Shown here one piece after another: positions 33,783-42,220 of a DNA stretch of 59,736 nucleotides. The notes under the pieces were generated by a model. That model saw nothing but the letters and a program-made list of their open reading frames with translations, had not been told where the DNA came from and did not search any database. Origin of the DNA: Oscillospiraceae bacterium. Lineage in GTDB: Bacteria > Bacillota > Clostridia > Oscillospirales > Oscillospiraceae. Each line of letters opens with the position of its first letter. Position 1 is the first letter of the stretch. The position numbers and the translations under genes are program-made. The DNA lies in the NCBI GenBank assembly GCA_902791215.1, contig CADAUZ010000021.1, positions 1 through 59,736 of the forward strand, written 5' to 3'.

Positions 33783-34991
33783 TCACATCAGCGGTATTTT
33801 CACGGTAAAGCAGATCTCGCCGTCGGCCCAGCCGCATTCGATCTCGCCGTTGTGGCGCTCTACGATCCCCTCGGCAATCGGTAGGCCCAGGCCGTAGCTG
33901 CCGGAGTTTGTGCGGGCCGCGTCGCGCCGGTAAAAGCGCTTGAAGATATCGCGGCACTCGGTTCGCGTCAGCTCCGGGCTCGGGTTTCTGACCGTCAGCT
34001 CGGCGTTCCGTCCGGATTTTTGCAGGCGCAGGCGCACGGTGCCGGGATCGGAATATTTCTGGGCGTTATCCAGCAGGATATCCACACACCTTCGCAGCGC
34101 CTGTTCGTTGCCGTAAACGCGGATGTCCGGCTCGATGTCGGACTCGAGCGTCAGGCCGCGCTCGAAATACAGCGGCTCAAAGGGCAGGACGCAGTCCTCC
34201 GTGACGGCGGACAGATCCACCTTTTCCTTGTGGGTGTCCGCTTCCCGCAGACTGTCCAGGCGGGCAAGATCCAGCAGACTCTCCACCAGGCGGCGCATCT
34301 GCCGCGACATGCAAAGGATATTGCTGCCAAATTCCCGGCGTTTCTCCTCCCCGTAGCCCGGCTGCTCCAGAAGCTCGGCGTTGGCGATAATGACGGTCAG
34401 CGGGGTCTTGAGCTCATGCGACACATCGGACACAAACTGCTTCTGCTGCTTCCAGGCATCCTCCACCGGTTTGACGATCCGGGCGGAGGCAAACAGCGTG
34501 ATGATCAGGACACCCGAAAAGACCCCCAGGCCGATCAGGATGCTTTCCCGGATCAGATAGCGCATCGTGGCGCGTTCGGCGGACATGTCGCCGAAGACCA
34601 GCTTCCTGCCCCGCGGCGTCTCCATGCGGACATAGCGCAGGCCGCGGTCCTCCAGGACCCCCTCCGTCTCCTCCGCACCGCAGCCGAGCTCATAGAGCTC
34701 CTTCAGCTCGGCCTCATTCGTCAGGTCAAAGCTGCTGTCCCCGCGGGCATCCAGTCTGCCGTCCGTCGTGTATTCCAGGATGAAGCAGGGCAGATGGAAA
34801 TTCTTGCTCGTGGTGATGCTCGGCCTGACCTTCATGCCGGGGTCCTCGGCAATGCGGTGCAGCATGGCATACTGATCCTTGACCAGGCTTTTCTGCATGT
34901 ACTCGGTCAGAATCCCCAGCGCCACCACGATCACCACCGTCACGATCAGCATGGTGACGCAGATAAAGCGGACGCGAAGCTTTTTGATCAA
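33783..34991 (-). CDS. Two-component sensor histidine kinase
   Basis: 402 aa. Start codon TTG at 34991 overlaps the response-regulator stop (TTGA), with GGAGG upstream. Membrane spans at about 8-28 and 146-168 enclose an extracellular sensor domain of about 115 residues. The dimerisation/phosphoacceptor helix has VSHELKTPLT, followed by N, G1 and G2 boxes of the HATPase domain (DNAQKYSDPG and GLGLPIAEGIV). No HAMP domain is clear. It phosphorylates the adjacent OmpR-type regulator; the signal is unknown. Confidence 0.95.
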   Translation of the reverse strand: MIKKLRVRFICVTMLIVTVVIVVALGILTEYMQKSLVKDQYAMLHRIAEDPGMKVRPSITTSKNFHLPCFILEYTTDGRLDARGDSSFDLTNEAELKELYELGCGAEETEGVLEDRGLRYVRMETPRGRKLVFGDMSAERATMRYLIRESILIGLGVFSGVLIITLFASARIVKPVEDAWKQQKQFVSDVSHELKTPLTVIIANAELLEQPGYGEEKRREFGSNILCMSRQMRRLVESLLDLARLDSLREADTHKEKVDLSAVTEDCVLPFEPLYFERGLTLESDIEPDIRVYGNEQALRRCVDILLDNAQKYSDPGTVRLRLQKSGRNAELTVRNPSPELTRTECRDIFKRFYRRDAARTNSGSYGLGLPIAEGIVERHNGEIECGWADGEICFTVKIPLM

Positions 34992-35662
34992 GCCTCGTCA
35001 ACCTCCAGATGGTAGCCGAGTCTGCGCAGCGACACGATGCGCAGATTGGAGTCGATCCTTCTGAGCTTTTTGCGCAGGAAGCCCACATAGACCTCCACGT
35101 GGTTCTCCACCGCGTTGGAGTCGTAGCCCCAGACCTTGGCGAGAATGATCTCCTTGGAGAGATTTTTCTCCCTGTATTGCAGCAGCAGGCGCATCACATC
35201 AAATTCCTTGGCGGACAGGCGCACGCTCTTCTCGCCGCACACCAGCATCGAGGTCGACAGATCCAGCGCCGTGTTGCCGTAGACCAGTTCGTCCACCTGG
35301 TTGCCCTGGCGGCGCAGGAGGGCATTGATGCAGGCCAGCAGCTCGCGCATGTCAAAGGGCTTGGTGAGGTAATAGTCCGCCCCGGCGTTGAGGCCCTCGA
35401 TCCTGTCCTCCACGCCCGAGCGCGCCGTCAGCATCAGGATCGGCGTGCCGCAGCGCTTGGCGCGCACGTGCCGCGCCACCTGATAGCCGTCCATCCCCGG
35501 CATCATTACGTCCAGGATCAGCAGATCATAAACTCCGAGCTCGGCGTAATCCGCGCCGGTCTCCCCATCGTACACGGCCTCCACCTGAAAGCCGCGGCCC
35601 GTCAGCATGGTCTTGATGGAATCGGCCAGCAGCTTTTCGTCTTCGATGATCAGAATTTTCAT
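34988..35662 (-). CDS. OmpR/PhoB-type response regulator
   Basis: 224 aa from the ATG at 35662, 9 nt after AGGAG; ATG 35668 is only 3 nt from it. Receiver domain with acidic pair IEDE, phosphoacceptor in LLILDVMMPG (Asp about 51), T in LMLTA and K in TKPF. The C-terminal winged helix has LSAKEFDVMRLLL, the recognition helix NAVENHVEVYVGFLRKKL and wing RRLGYHL. It controls unknown genes with the coupled sensor kinase. Confidence 0.95.
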   Translation of the reverse strand: MKILIIEDEKLLADSIKTMLTGRGFQVEAVYDGETGADYAELGVYDLLILDVMMPGMDGYQVARHVRAKRCGTPILMLTARSGVEDRIEGLNAGADYYLTKPFDMRELLACINALLRRQGNQVDELVYGNTALDLSTSMLVCGEKSVRLSAKEFDVMRLLLQYREKNLSKEIILAKVWGYDSNAVENHVEVYVGFLRKKLRRIDSNLRIVSLRRLGYHLEVDEA

Positions 35663-35694
35663 TTGCATTATCTCCTGTTCTGGTTGGTCACTGT

Positions 35695-35722
35695 ATTTTA
35701 TCATGCCTTGCTTAAGCCACAA
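35695..35722 (-). promoter_or_regulatory. Promoter of two-component operon
   Basis: Minus strand TTGTGG (plus 35717-35722), 16-bp spacer, TAAAAT (plus 35695-35700), about 33 bp before the start. Confidence 0.6.
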
Positions 35723-35798
35723 TGAAAAAGCAGTTTGTTTTCCAAATTTTAGTAAAAGCGCTTATTGGCTTCATTCAGCAAGCTTCACTCCGCACCTG

Positions 35799-36149
35799 TC
35801 AATAATAAACCGGCATGGGCAGCTTTCGGTCGAGGATCACCCGTCCGAGGCACAGGCACGCCGCCTTGTCCGCGCCCGTGAGGGAGAGGTTTTCGTCCTC
35901 CCGCCCGGGGTTTGCGCACAGCAGATGGAGCGTACCGGTACTGTCCTCGCACCACTGGCGACAGAGCACGCGGCCTCTGTAGTAAAACAGGCCCGGCTGC
36001 GTCTCCTCCGGCGCGTCATGGCCGTCGATCCATACAAGCGCGCCCGCCTTGATAAAGGGTTCCATGCAGTCGTTGTCCAGCCTCAGGCAGAGATCGGCGT
36101 TATGCGGCATATCGGCGCTGCGCGGCAGCAGGGTATAATCCTCGTCCAA
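35799..36149 (-). CDS. Stand-alone S24/LexA-like domain, altered active site
   Basis: About 116 aa, taking the TTG at 36149 that follows GGCGGGA; a further TTG at 36191 has no better site. The segment ADLCLRLDNDCMEPFIKAGALVWID matches the core of S24 peptidases (LexA, CI), here in the order LRLDNDCMEP then AGALVWID, and later LFYYRGRVLCRQW and GRVIL. The nucleophile Ser of the usual GDSMxP is Cys, and Cys stands where the Lys is expected. No helix-turn-helix precedes it. It may be a non-cleaving relic or a ligand-binding domain. Confidence 0.6.
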   Translation of the reverse strand: MDEDYTLLPRSADMPHNADLCLRLDNDCMEPFIKAGALVWIDGHDAPEETQPGLFYYRGRVLCRQWCEDSTGTLHLLCANPGREDENLSLTGADKAACLCLGRVILDRKLPMPVYY

Positions 36150-36174
36150 TGCGTTCCCGCCTTTCGCTGTGGGC

Positions 36175-36202
36175 TTGAATTTTTCCCGCAAGCCGCTATA
36201 AT
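36175..36202 (+). promoter_or_regulatory. Promoter upstream of GCTT repeat
   Basis: TTGAAT (36175-36180), 16-bp spacer, TATAAT (36197-36202). Transcription from about 36209 would cross the tetranucleotide repeat into the acyltransferase operon. Confidence 0.6.
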
Positions 36203-36232
36203 AGAAATGCGCAGAGCTCCCGCCCCGCGCCC

Positions 36233-36305
<73 letters not shown>

Positions 36306-36448
36306 ATATTCTCTTCCCTTTTCCCTATTCTGTCAAGGGGTTGTTCCATAATGTCACATCCATTTTTTTCTTTTTTCCTGATTTTGTTGATTTGCACAAA
36401 TAACGCGCTGAAAAACATCTCTATTTTTGGAAACGGAAGTGATTCGAT

Positions 36449-37276
36449 ATGCACAAAAATACCTCCGGACTGGTCATGGCGTGTATGATCTGCGCCGCCC
36501 TCGGCGCGAGCTTCGGAGCGCTCGGCGCCGGGCTGAACTGGTGGCAGGCGCTGCTCATCTGCCTGGGAACCTTCGTCGCCGTCAATCTGCTGTTTATCGT
36601 GTTCTGGTACGTTGTCGCCCTCATCGCGGGCAGCAAAGGCCCGGTTGAAAACCAGAGTCCCATCTGCCGCCACGGCTGCGCGATCATTGCCGAATGGCTC
36701 TGCTCCTGGGGGCGCGTGCACGCGGTCGTCAGCGGAACGGATCTGCTGCCGCAGGAGGGGCGCTTTCTCTGGGTGTGCAACCACCGCTCGGCCTATGACC
36801 CCGTGGTCACGGCGGACAGGCTCCGCGACTGTAACATCGCCTTTCTCTCCAAGCCCTCGAACATGAACCTGCCAGGGATCGCGCGGCTCGCCTGGGGCGC
36901 GTGCTTTCTCGCCATCGACCGTGAAAACGACCGCGAGGCCCTCAAGGCCATCCTCAAGGCGGCGGACTTTCTCAAGCGCGGCGTCTGCTCCATCGGTCTC
37001 TATCCCGAGGGGACGCGCACCAAGACCGGCAAGCTTCTCCCCTTCCATGCGGGCTCCTTCAAGATCGCCCAGCGCGGCAATGCCCCCATCGTGCTCGCCG
37101 CCATCCAGGGCAGCGAAAACGTGGGCAAAAACTTTCCCTTCCGCCGCACCGTTGTGAACCTTGACATTCTGGAAGTGATCCCCGTCGAGAAAGTCAAGGC
37201 CATGAGCACGCAGGAGCTCTCCTCCTACTGCCGCAATCGGATCGCCGGGCATCTGGGCGAGGAGGTCGAGGAATGA
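36449..37276 (+). CDS. plsC: 1-acyl-glycerol-3-phosphate acyltransferase
   Basis: 275 aa. Two hydrophobic spans at the N-terminus (about 8-28 and 33-58) precede the acyltransferase domain. Motif I is NHRSAYD (HX4D, near residue 112), motif III YPEGTRTKTG (near 189), and PIVLAAIQGSENVG gives motif IV. It adds an acyl chain to lysophosphatidic acid at the inner face of the membrane to make phosphatidic acid. GGAAG lies upstream of the ATG. The fabG gene overlaps by ATGA. The leader contains the GCTT repeat, so expression may vary with repeat length. Confidence 0.92.
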   Translation: MHKNTSGLVMACMICAALGASFGALGAGLNWWQALLICLGTFVAVNLLFIVFWYVVALIAGSKGPVENQSPICRHGCAIIAEWLCSWGRVHAVVSGTDLLPQEGRFLWVCNHRSAYDPVVTADRLRDCNIAFLSKPSNMNLPGIARLAWGACFLAIDRENDREALKAILKAADFLKRGVCSIGLYPEGTRTKTGKLLPFHAGSFKIAQRGNAPIVLAAIQGSENVGKNFPFRRTVVNLDILEVIPVEKVKAMSTQELSSYCRNRIAGHLGEEVEE

Positions 37277-38004
37277 GGAAGGTCGCGCTCATCACCGGCT
37301 CCTCCCGCGGCATCGGCCGGGCCTGCGCCGAGGCGCTGGCCAGAAAGGGCTGGGCCGTGTGCGTAAACTGTATCGAACGCACAGATCTGGCGGAGGAGCT
37401 GTGCCAAAAGCTGCGCGCAGAGGGCGCCGACGCCATCTGGGTACAGGCGGATGTGGCCGACGCGGAAGCAGTGAAGGCCATGGTCGCCAAGACCGAAAAG
37501 GAACTCGGCAAGGTCACGCTGCTCGTCAACAACGCGGGCATCGCAAAGCAGCAGCTTTTTCAGGACATCGACCGCGCCACCTGGGACCGGGTATTCGCGG
37601 TGAACCTCGGCGGCTGCTACAACACCATTCAGGCGGTGCTGCCCTCGATGCTGCATGAACATTCCGGCTGCATCATCAACATGTCCTCCATCTGGGGCAG
37701 GCACGGCGCGTCCTGCGAGGTTACCTACTCCGCCACGAAGCACGCCATCATCGGTCTGACGCGCTCGCTGGCGGCCGAGCTTGCCCCCAGCGGCATCCGC
37801 GTGAACGCCGTGGCCCCGGGCGTCATCGACACCGACATGGTGCAGGTGCTGGGTCAGGAGACGCTGGATTATCTCAAGCAGGAAATCCCGCTCGGCCGTC
37901 TCGGCACGCCGGAGGAGGTTTCCCGCGCGGTGTGCTATCTCGCGGAGGCTTCCTACGTCACGGGTCAGGTGCTGCATGTCGACGGGGGATTTCCGATTAT
38001 CTGA
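37273..38004 (+). CDS. fabG: 3-oxoacyl-ACP reductase (SDR family)
   Basis: 243 aa, classical short-chain dehydrogenase. Cofactor loop TGSSRGIGRA (residues 8-17), NNAG (near 88), catalytic Ser in NMSSIWG (near 138), and YSATK (near 152). C-terminal VDGGFPI is typical of FabG. It reduces 3-oxoacyl-ACP with NADPH in fatty-acid elongation; the residue that would confirm NADPH preference is not clear. Translational coupling to plsC supports a lipid role, though it may be an accessory copy, since other fab genes are not adjacent. Confidence 0.88.
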   Translation: MRKVALITGSSRGIGRACAEALARKGWAVCVNCIERTDLAEELCQKLRAEGADAIWVQADVADAEAVKAMVAKTEKELGKVTLLVNNAGIAKQQLFQDIDRATWDRVFAVNLGGCYNTIQAVLPSMLHEHSGCIINMSSIWGRHGASCEVTYSATKHAIIGLTRSLAAELAPSGIRVNAVAPGVIDTDMVQVLGQETLDYLKQEIPLGRLGTPEEVSRAVCYLAEASYVTGQVLHVDGGFPII

Positions 38005-38015
38005 CGCTGTCACTC

Positions 38016-38129
38016 GGCTCCCCCTTTGGGGGAGCTGTCAGCGCCGTTTGCGGCGCTGACTGAGAGGGCCCTCTCCGTCACTTCGTGACACCTCCCCCAA
38101 ACGCCGCAAGCGGCTGGGGGAGGCAAGTG
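38016..38129. repeat. Dispersed GGCTCCCCCT...GAGGCAAGTGT repeat, copy 2
   Basis: Same order of blocks as 24374-24513, in the same orientation, 114 bp. It lies between the convergent fabG and aquaporin genes, just before a terminator. Confidence 0.75.
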
Positions 38130-38132
38130 TAT

Positions 38133-38166
38133 ACAAAAAAGACGCACGGTCGAGCCGTGCGTCTTT
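38133..38166. terminator. Bidirectional terminator (fabG / aquaporin)
   Basis: Stem AGACGCACGG (38139-38148) / CCGTGCGTCT (38154-38163), with T-runs on both strands. Confidence 0.85.
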
Positions 38167-38182
38167 TGCGTTATGTATTTGA

Positions 38183-38872
38183 TTACTTGCTCTCGAGGTA
38201 TTTGTAGCAGTAGGCAGCGAGCGCTGCGCCGACCAGGGGGCCGACGATGAAGACCCACAGGGAGCCAAGAGGCGCGGTGTTGCCGGTAATGGCGGCGACG
38301 ATCGCGGGGCCGATGCTGCGGGCGGGGTTGACGGAGGTGCCGGTCAGGCCGATGCCGAGGATGTGCACGCCCGTGAGGGTCAGGCCGATGACAAGGCCGC
38401 CGAAGGAGCCGTGGCCCGCCTTGGAAGAGGTCACGCCGAGGATGCAGGTGACGAAGATGAAGGTCAGGATGATCTCGACCAGGAGACCCGCAATCGCGTT
38501 GCCGCCCACACCGGCGAGGCCGTTGGTGCCGAGGCCGCCGGTCATATCCGTCACGCCGCCGAGCTTAAAGACGAGCGCCAGGATGGCAGAGCCGATCAGC
38601 GCGCCGATGCACTGAGCAATGACATAGCCGCCGACGTCCTTCTTGTCCATACGGCCGGCCATGAACACGCCGAGGGTGACGGCGGGGTTGATGTGGCAGC
38701 CGGAGATGTTGCCGATGGAGTAAGCCATGGCGACGATGGACAGGCCGAAGGCCAGGGCGGTGAGGATGTAGCCGCCGCCGTTTGCTGCGTCACAGCCCAC
38801 CAGCATGGCGGTACCGCAGCCGAGCACGACCAGTGTGCAGGTGCCGACCGCTTCTGCGATAAATTTTTTCAT
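38183..38872 (-). CDS. Aquaporin (AqpZ-like MIP channel)
   Basis: 229 aa from the ATG at 38872 (AAGGAGG upstream). Six spans with both half-helix motifs, INPAVTLG (near residue 63) and VNPARSIGP (near 188). Selectivity-filter residues resemble AqpZ: an aromatic upstream, His in GVHILGIG, Thr in GTSVNPAR and the conserved Arg, which favours a water channel over a glycerol facilitator. It has its own promoter (38904-38932) and terminator, so it is monocistronic. Confidence 0.93.
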   Translation of the reverse strand: MKKFIAEAVGTCTLVVLGCGTAMLVGCDAANGGGYILTALAFGLSIVAMAYSIGNISGCHINPAVTLGVFMAGRMDKKDVGGYVIAQCIGALIGSAILALVFKLGGVTDMTGGLGTNGLAGVGGNAIAGLLVEIILTFIFVTCILGVTSSKAGHGSFGGLVIGLTLTGVHILGIGLTGTSVNPARSIGPAIVAAITGNTAPLGSLWVFIVGPLVGAALAAYCYKYLESK

Positions 38873-38903
38873 AGGGAATCCCCCTCCTTTCTCTTGTACC
38901 CCC

Positions 38904-38932
38904 ATCATACCCTACTTTGACATAAAAAGCAA
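38904..38932 (-). promoter_or_regulatory. Promoter of aquaporin gene
   Basis: Minus strand TTGCTT (plus 38927-38932), 17-bp spacer, TATGAT (plus 38904-38909). Confidence 0.7.
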
Positions 38933-39010
38933 GGGTTGGTTTTATGTTAATTAAAATTGCAAAGTGACCGTGTCCGGGATCATTTAAGAAGCCGCTCCAT
39001 ATCTTCACTT

Positions 39011-39032
39011 TTCACTTTCCACTTTTCACTTT
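39011..39032 (-). repeat. 22-bp repeat flanking metal cassette, left copy
   Basis: TTCACTTTCC then ACTTTTCACTTT, the exact reverse complement of 42080-42101. It ends just before the stop of the ArsR-AraC gene. Confidence 0.8.
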
Positions 39033-39033
39033 T

Positions 39034-39759
39034 TTATTTGAGCTGTTTCCGGTATTCCGTCGGCAGCATGTGGAAGCGGTCGCGGAAGGCGGCGGAAAAG
39101 CGGCTGGCGCTGTCGTAGCCGACGGCGGCGGCGATGTCGGCGATGCTGTCGTCACTGCGGCGCAGAAGCTCCGCCCCCTTCTCCAGGCGGTGCTCCTTCA
39201 TGTGCGCCGCCAGCGAATCGCCGTATACCGCCTTGAATACCGCCTTGAGCGTCGTGGGATTCATCAGGCAGCGGCGGGCAAGCTCCTCGATGGTGTGGCG
39301 CTGCTCGGGGTGCTGCAAAAGCTCGTCGTGCATGCGGCGCACGGTCTCCACCTGCTCGGCGGTAAAGCCCGGGGCCGTGTCCGCGCTCTCGCCGAGCTCC
39401 GGGCAGGAGATCTCCATGGTCTTTTCGATCATGCTGTGCAGCAGCTTCACCGTCGGGGTGTCGGCGGCGCGGTAGTAGACCTCCTTGCCCTCGCGCCGCG
39501 TCTCCACAAGCCCCGCGTCCTTCAAAAGGCGCAGGTGGTGGGAGGCGGCGGGGCTCGACATCTCCGTAAGCGAAGAGATGTTCAGCACGCATTCCTCGCA
39601 GTGGCACAAAAGCCAGAAGATGCGCACCCGGCTCCCGTCGTCCAGCAGGCGGAAGATCTCCGCCACGGTGTCAAAGCTGCCGCCGCGCCGCAGCTCCTTG
39701 TGCAGTGCCGCCGCGCGCCGGACGTTGCCGTGGTCATGGGGCATGAGCTCGATGTTCAT
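39034..39759 (-). CDS. ArsR-AraC fusion metalloregulator
   Basis: 241 aa. Residues about 28-115 are an ArsR/SmtB winged helix: FDTVAEIFRLLDDGSRVRIFWLL, then CHCEECVLNIS with three Cys at the alpha-3 region where CadC-type sensors bind Cd/Pb/Zn, then SSPAASHHLRLLKDAGLVETRREGKEVYY (given in part: SHHLRLLKDAGLV). Residues about 140-241 hold an AraC-type double helix-turn-helix: IEELARRCLMNPTTLKAVFK and SIADIAAAVGYDSASRFSAAF (in part IADIAAAVGY), ending FHMLPTEYR. It is divergent from the HMA/ATPase genes and probably derepresses or activates them when metal is bound. Confidence 0.88.
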   Translation of the reverse strand: MNIELMPHDHGNVRRAAALHKELRRGGSFDTVAEIFRLLDDGSRVRIFWLLCHCEECVLNISSLTEMSSPAASHHLRLLKDAGLVETRREGKEVYYRAADTPTVKLLHSMIEKTMEISCPELGESADTAPGFTAEQVETVRRMHDELLQHPEQRHTIEELARRCLMNPTTLKAVFKAVYGDSLAAHMKEHRLEKGAELLRRSDDSIADIAAAVGYDSASRFSAAFRDRFHMLPTEYRKQLK

Positions 39760-39830
39760 AACGTCTTCCTTTCATAAGCGCCCGTTTGGAAATCCTTTTC
39801 TCCCATTCGGAAGGGAGTCGGTTTCCGGCG

Positions 39831-39859
39831 TTGACTTTTATTCCTGACGGGATTATACT
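39831..39859 (+). promoter_or_regulatory. Promoter of metal efflux operon
   Basis: TTGACT (39831-39836), 17-bp spacer, TATACT (39854-39859), 56 bp before the HMA gene. Confidence 0.8.
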
Positions 39860-39870
39860 CCGGCCATAAA

Positions 39871-39890
39871 GATTAAACAATCACTTAATC
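39871..39890. promoter_or_regulatory. Candidate ArsR operator
   Basis: Inverted repeat GATTAA (39871-39876) / TTAATC (39885-39890) with an 8-bp centre, 12 bp downstream of the -10 box, a position where a bound ArsR protein blocks transcription. Confidence 0.6.
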
Positions 39891-39914
39891 GAAAAAAGAC
39901 AGGAGAATTCCGAT

Positions 39915-40133
39915 ATGAAAAAGAGCTACAAGATCGAAGTCGACTGCGCCAACTGCGCAAACCTCATGGAGCAGGCCGCCAAGAAGACCTCCGGCGTCAA
40001 GGATGCGACGGTGAGCTTCATGGCCCTCAAGATGACCGTGGATTTTGAAGACGGCGCCGACCCCAAGGCGGTCATGCAGGATGTACTCAAGGCCTGCCGC
40101 AAGGTAGAGCCCGACTGCGAGATCAACTTTTGA
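39915..40133 (+). CDS. HMA-domain metal chaperone
   Basis: 72 aa, one heavy-metal-associated domain with the metal site CANCAN (Cys 14 and 17 area) and the pattern GVKDATVSFMALKMTVDFE of the ferredoxin-like fold. AGGAG precedes the ATG. It is a cytosolic metal carrier. The downstream ATPase has no N-terminal HMA domain, so this small protein probably takes its place and delivers Zn or Cd to the pump. Confidence 0.9.
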   Translation: MKKSYKIEVDCANCANLMEQAAKKTSGVKDATVSFMALKMTVDFEDGADPKAVMQDVLKACRKVEPDCEINF

Positions 40134-40141
40134 TGTCTTGA

Positions 40142-40178
40142 GCCGCAAGGGGCAATTTGTCTCCCTTTGCGGCCTTTT
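40142..40178 (+). terminator. Intra-operon hairpin with T-run
   Basis: Stem GCCGCAAGGG/CCCTTTGCGGC with one bulged T, then CTTTTCTT. It lies between the HMA and ATPase genes and may give more HMA transcript than ATPase transcript. Confidence 0.6.
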
Positions 40179-40196
40179 CTTCTGGGAAGTGATACG

Positions 40197-42074
40197 ATGA
40201 ACAAGAAACAGAAAAAGATGCTCTACCGCATCCTCGTCTCGGCTGCGCTGCTGCTGCTTGCAAATGTGCTGCCGCTGCCCGTGTGGGCCAAGACCATTCT
40301 CTTTGCGGCCGCCTACTTCACCGTCGGCTGGGACATCCTGCACAAGGCGGCCATGGGCATCAAAAACGGCCGGGTCTTTGACGAGAACTTCCTCATGGCG
40401 GTGGCCACCCTCGGCGCCATCGCGCTCGCTGTCGCGGACGGAAACGGCGACTTCAACGAAGCCGTGGCCGTCATGCTCTTCTACCAGATCGGCGAGCTGT
40501 TCCAGAGCATCGCCGTCGGCAAGAGCCGCCGCAGCATCGCGGCCCTCATGGACATCCGCCCGGACTACGCCAACATCGAAGTGGACGGCAAGCTTGAGCA
40601 GGTGGACCCGGACGAGGTCGCGGTCGGGAGCATCATTGTGGTGCAGCCCGGCGAGCGCGTGCCCATCGACGGCATCGTGCTCGAGGGCACGTCCAGTCTC
40701 AACACTGCAGCCCTCACCGGCGAGAGCGCCCCGCGGGATGTCGCCCCCGGTGACGAGGTCATCAGCGGCTGCATCAACTTAAACGGTGTGCTGCGCATCA
40801 AAACCGAAAAGGAGTTCGGCGAGTCCACCGTCAGCAAGATCCTCGAGCTTGTGGAAAATTCCAGCTCCAACAAGTCCCGCTCGGAAAACTTCATCTCCAA
40901 GTTTGCACGGGTCTATACCCCCGCCGTGTGCTGCAGCGCGCTGGCGCTGGCGCTGCTGCCGCCGCTGGTGCGCCTCGTGATGGGTATGCCCGCGGACTTC
41001 GGCACCTGGGCCTACCGCGCGCTGACCTTCCTTGTCATCAGCTGCCCCTGCGCGCTGGTGATCTCCATTCCGCTCAGCTTCTTCGCGGGCATCGGCGGGG
41101 CCAGCCGCGAGGGCATTTTGATCAAGGGATCGAACTATCTGGAGACCCTGTCGCAGGTCAAGACCGTAGTCTTCGACAAGACCGGCACCATCACCAAGGG
41201 CGTCTTCGAGGTCAGCGGCGTACACCACAGCACGCGCAGTGAGGAAGAGGTCATTGAGTACGCGGCCCACGCCGAGTGCGCCTCCTCCCACCCCATCAGC
41301 CAGAGCCTCCGCCGCCACTACGGCAGGGAGCCTGACCGCAGCCGCGTTCATGACATCGAGGAGATCAGCGGCCACGGCGTCATCGCCACGGTGGACGGCG
41401 TGAAGGTCGCGGCGGGCAACGACAAGCTCATGGAAAAGCTCGGCGTGGAGTACATCCCCTGCCGCAGCGCCGGGACCGTCATCCACGTGGCGCTGGACGG
41501 CGATTACGCCGGACATATCCTGATCTCCGATCTGGAGAAAGAGGACATTGTCGACGCGCTCAAGGCCCTGCGCGAGGTGGGCGTGACGCGGACCGTCATG
41601 CTCACGGGCGACACGGAGAGCGCGGCAAAACAGGTGGCCGAGCGCGTGGGCATCGACGAGTACCACAGCGAGCTGCTGCCCGGCGACAAGGTGGAAAAGG
41701 TGGAGGCATTGCTGGAGGAGCTTCGCGACGGCAAGGGCAAGCTCGCCTTCGTGGGTGACGGCATCAACGACGCCCCGGTCCTCTCGCGCGCCGATATCGG
41801 CATCGCCATGGGGGCCCTGGGTTCCGACGCTGCCATCGAGGCCGCCGACGTGGTGCTCATGGACGACGATCCCATGAAGATCGCCCGGGCCATCAAGATC
41901 TCCCGCAAGTGCCTGCGCATCGTGTACGAGAACATCAGCTTCGCCCTTTTGGTGAAGTTTGCCTGCCTGCTGCTCGGCGCGCTGGGTCTGGCCGGGATGT
42001 GGGCCGCGATCTTCGCGGATGTGGGCGTGATGGTGCTGGCCGTGCTCAACGCCATGCGCGCGCTCAAAGCGTGA
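40197..42074 (+). CDS. Zn/Cd/Pb-type P1B ATPase
   Basis: 625 aa from the ATG at 40197 (GGGAAG upstream). Membrane protein with the transmembrane metal site CPC in SCPCAL (near residue 284), actuator TGES, phosphorylation loop DKTGTITKG (near 328), SSHP in the nucleotide domain and GDGINDAP. An Asp in the last span (ADVGVMVLAVLN) is the residue that marks the ZntA/CadA (P1B-2) subgroup, so the pump exports Zn2+, Cd2+ or Pb2+. It lacks the usual N-terminal HMA domain, provided instead by the gene at 39915. Regulated by the divergent ArsR-AraC protein. Confidence 0.94.
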   Translation: MNKKQKKMLYRILVSAALLLLANVLPLPVWAKTILFAAAYFTVGWDILHKAAMGIKNGRVFDENFLMAVATLGAIALAVADGNGDFNEAVAVMLFYQIGELFQSIAVGKSRRSIAALMDIRPDYANIEVDGKLEQVDPDEVAVGSIIVVQPGERVPIDGIVLEGTSSLNTAALTGESAPRDVAPGDEVISGCINLNGVLRIKTEKEFGESTVSKILELVENSSSNKSRSENFISKFARVYTPAVCCSALALALLPPLVRLVMGMPADFGTWAYRALTFLVISCPCALVISIPLSFFAGIGGASREGILIKGSNYLETLSQVKTVVFDKTGTITKGVFEVSGVHHSTRSEEEVIEYAAHAECASSHPISQSLRRHYGREPDRSRVHDIEEISGHGVIATVDGVKVAAGNDKLMEKLGVEYIPCRSAGTVIHVALDGDYAGHILISDLEKEDIVDALKALREVGVTRTVMLTGDTESAAKQVAERVGIDEYHSELLPGDKVEKVEALLEELRDGKGKLAFVGDGINDAPVLSRADIGIAMGALGSDAAIEAADVVLMDDDPMKIARAIKISRKCLRIVYENISFALLVKFACLLLGALGLAGMWAAIFADVGVMVLAVLNAMRALKA

Positions 42075-42079
42075 ATACC

Positions 42080-42101
42080 AAAGTGAAAAGTGGAAAGTGA
42101 A
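42080..42101 (+). repeat. 22-bp repeat flanking metal cassette, right copy
   Basis: AAAGTGAAAAG then TGGAAAGTGAA, exact inverse of 39011-39032. It begins 5 bp after the ATPase stop. With the left copy it brackets the three-gene cassette almost exactly. Confidence 0.8.
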
Positions 42102-42220
42102 GATATTTGAATTTTTGCGGAATGATACCTTTATCCGCCTTCATAAAAGTGCCTCATAACGGGAAATGATGGGACTGTGAAAAAAGTCCCCTTCATCAAG
42201 AACACAGTAATATCAACACC

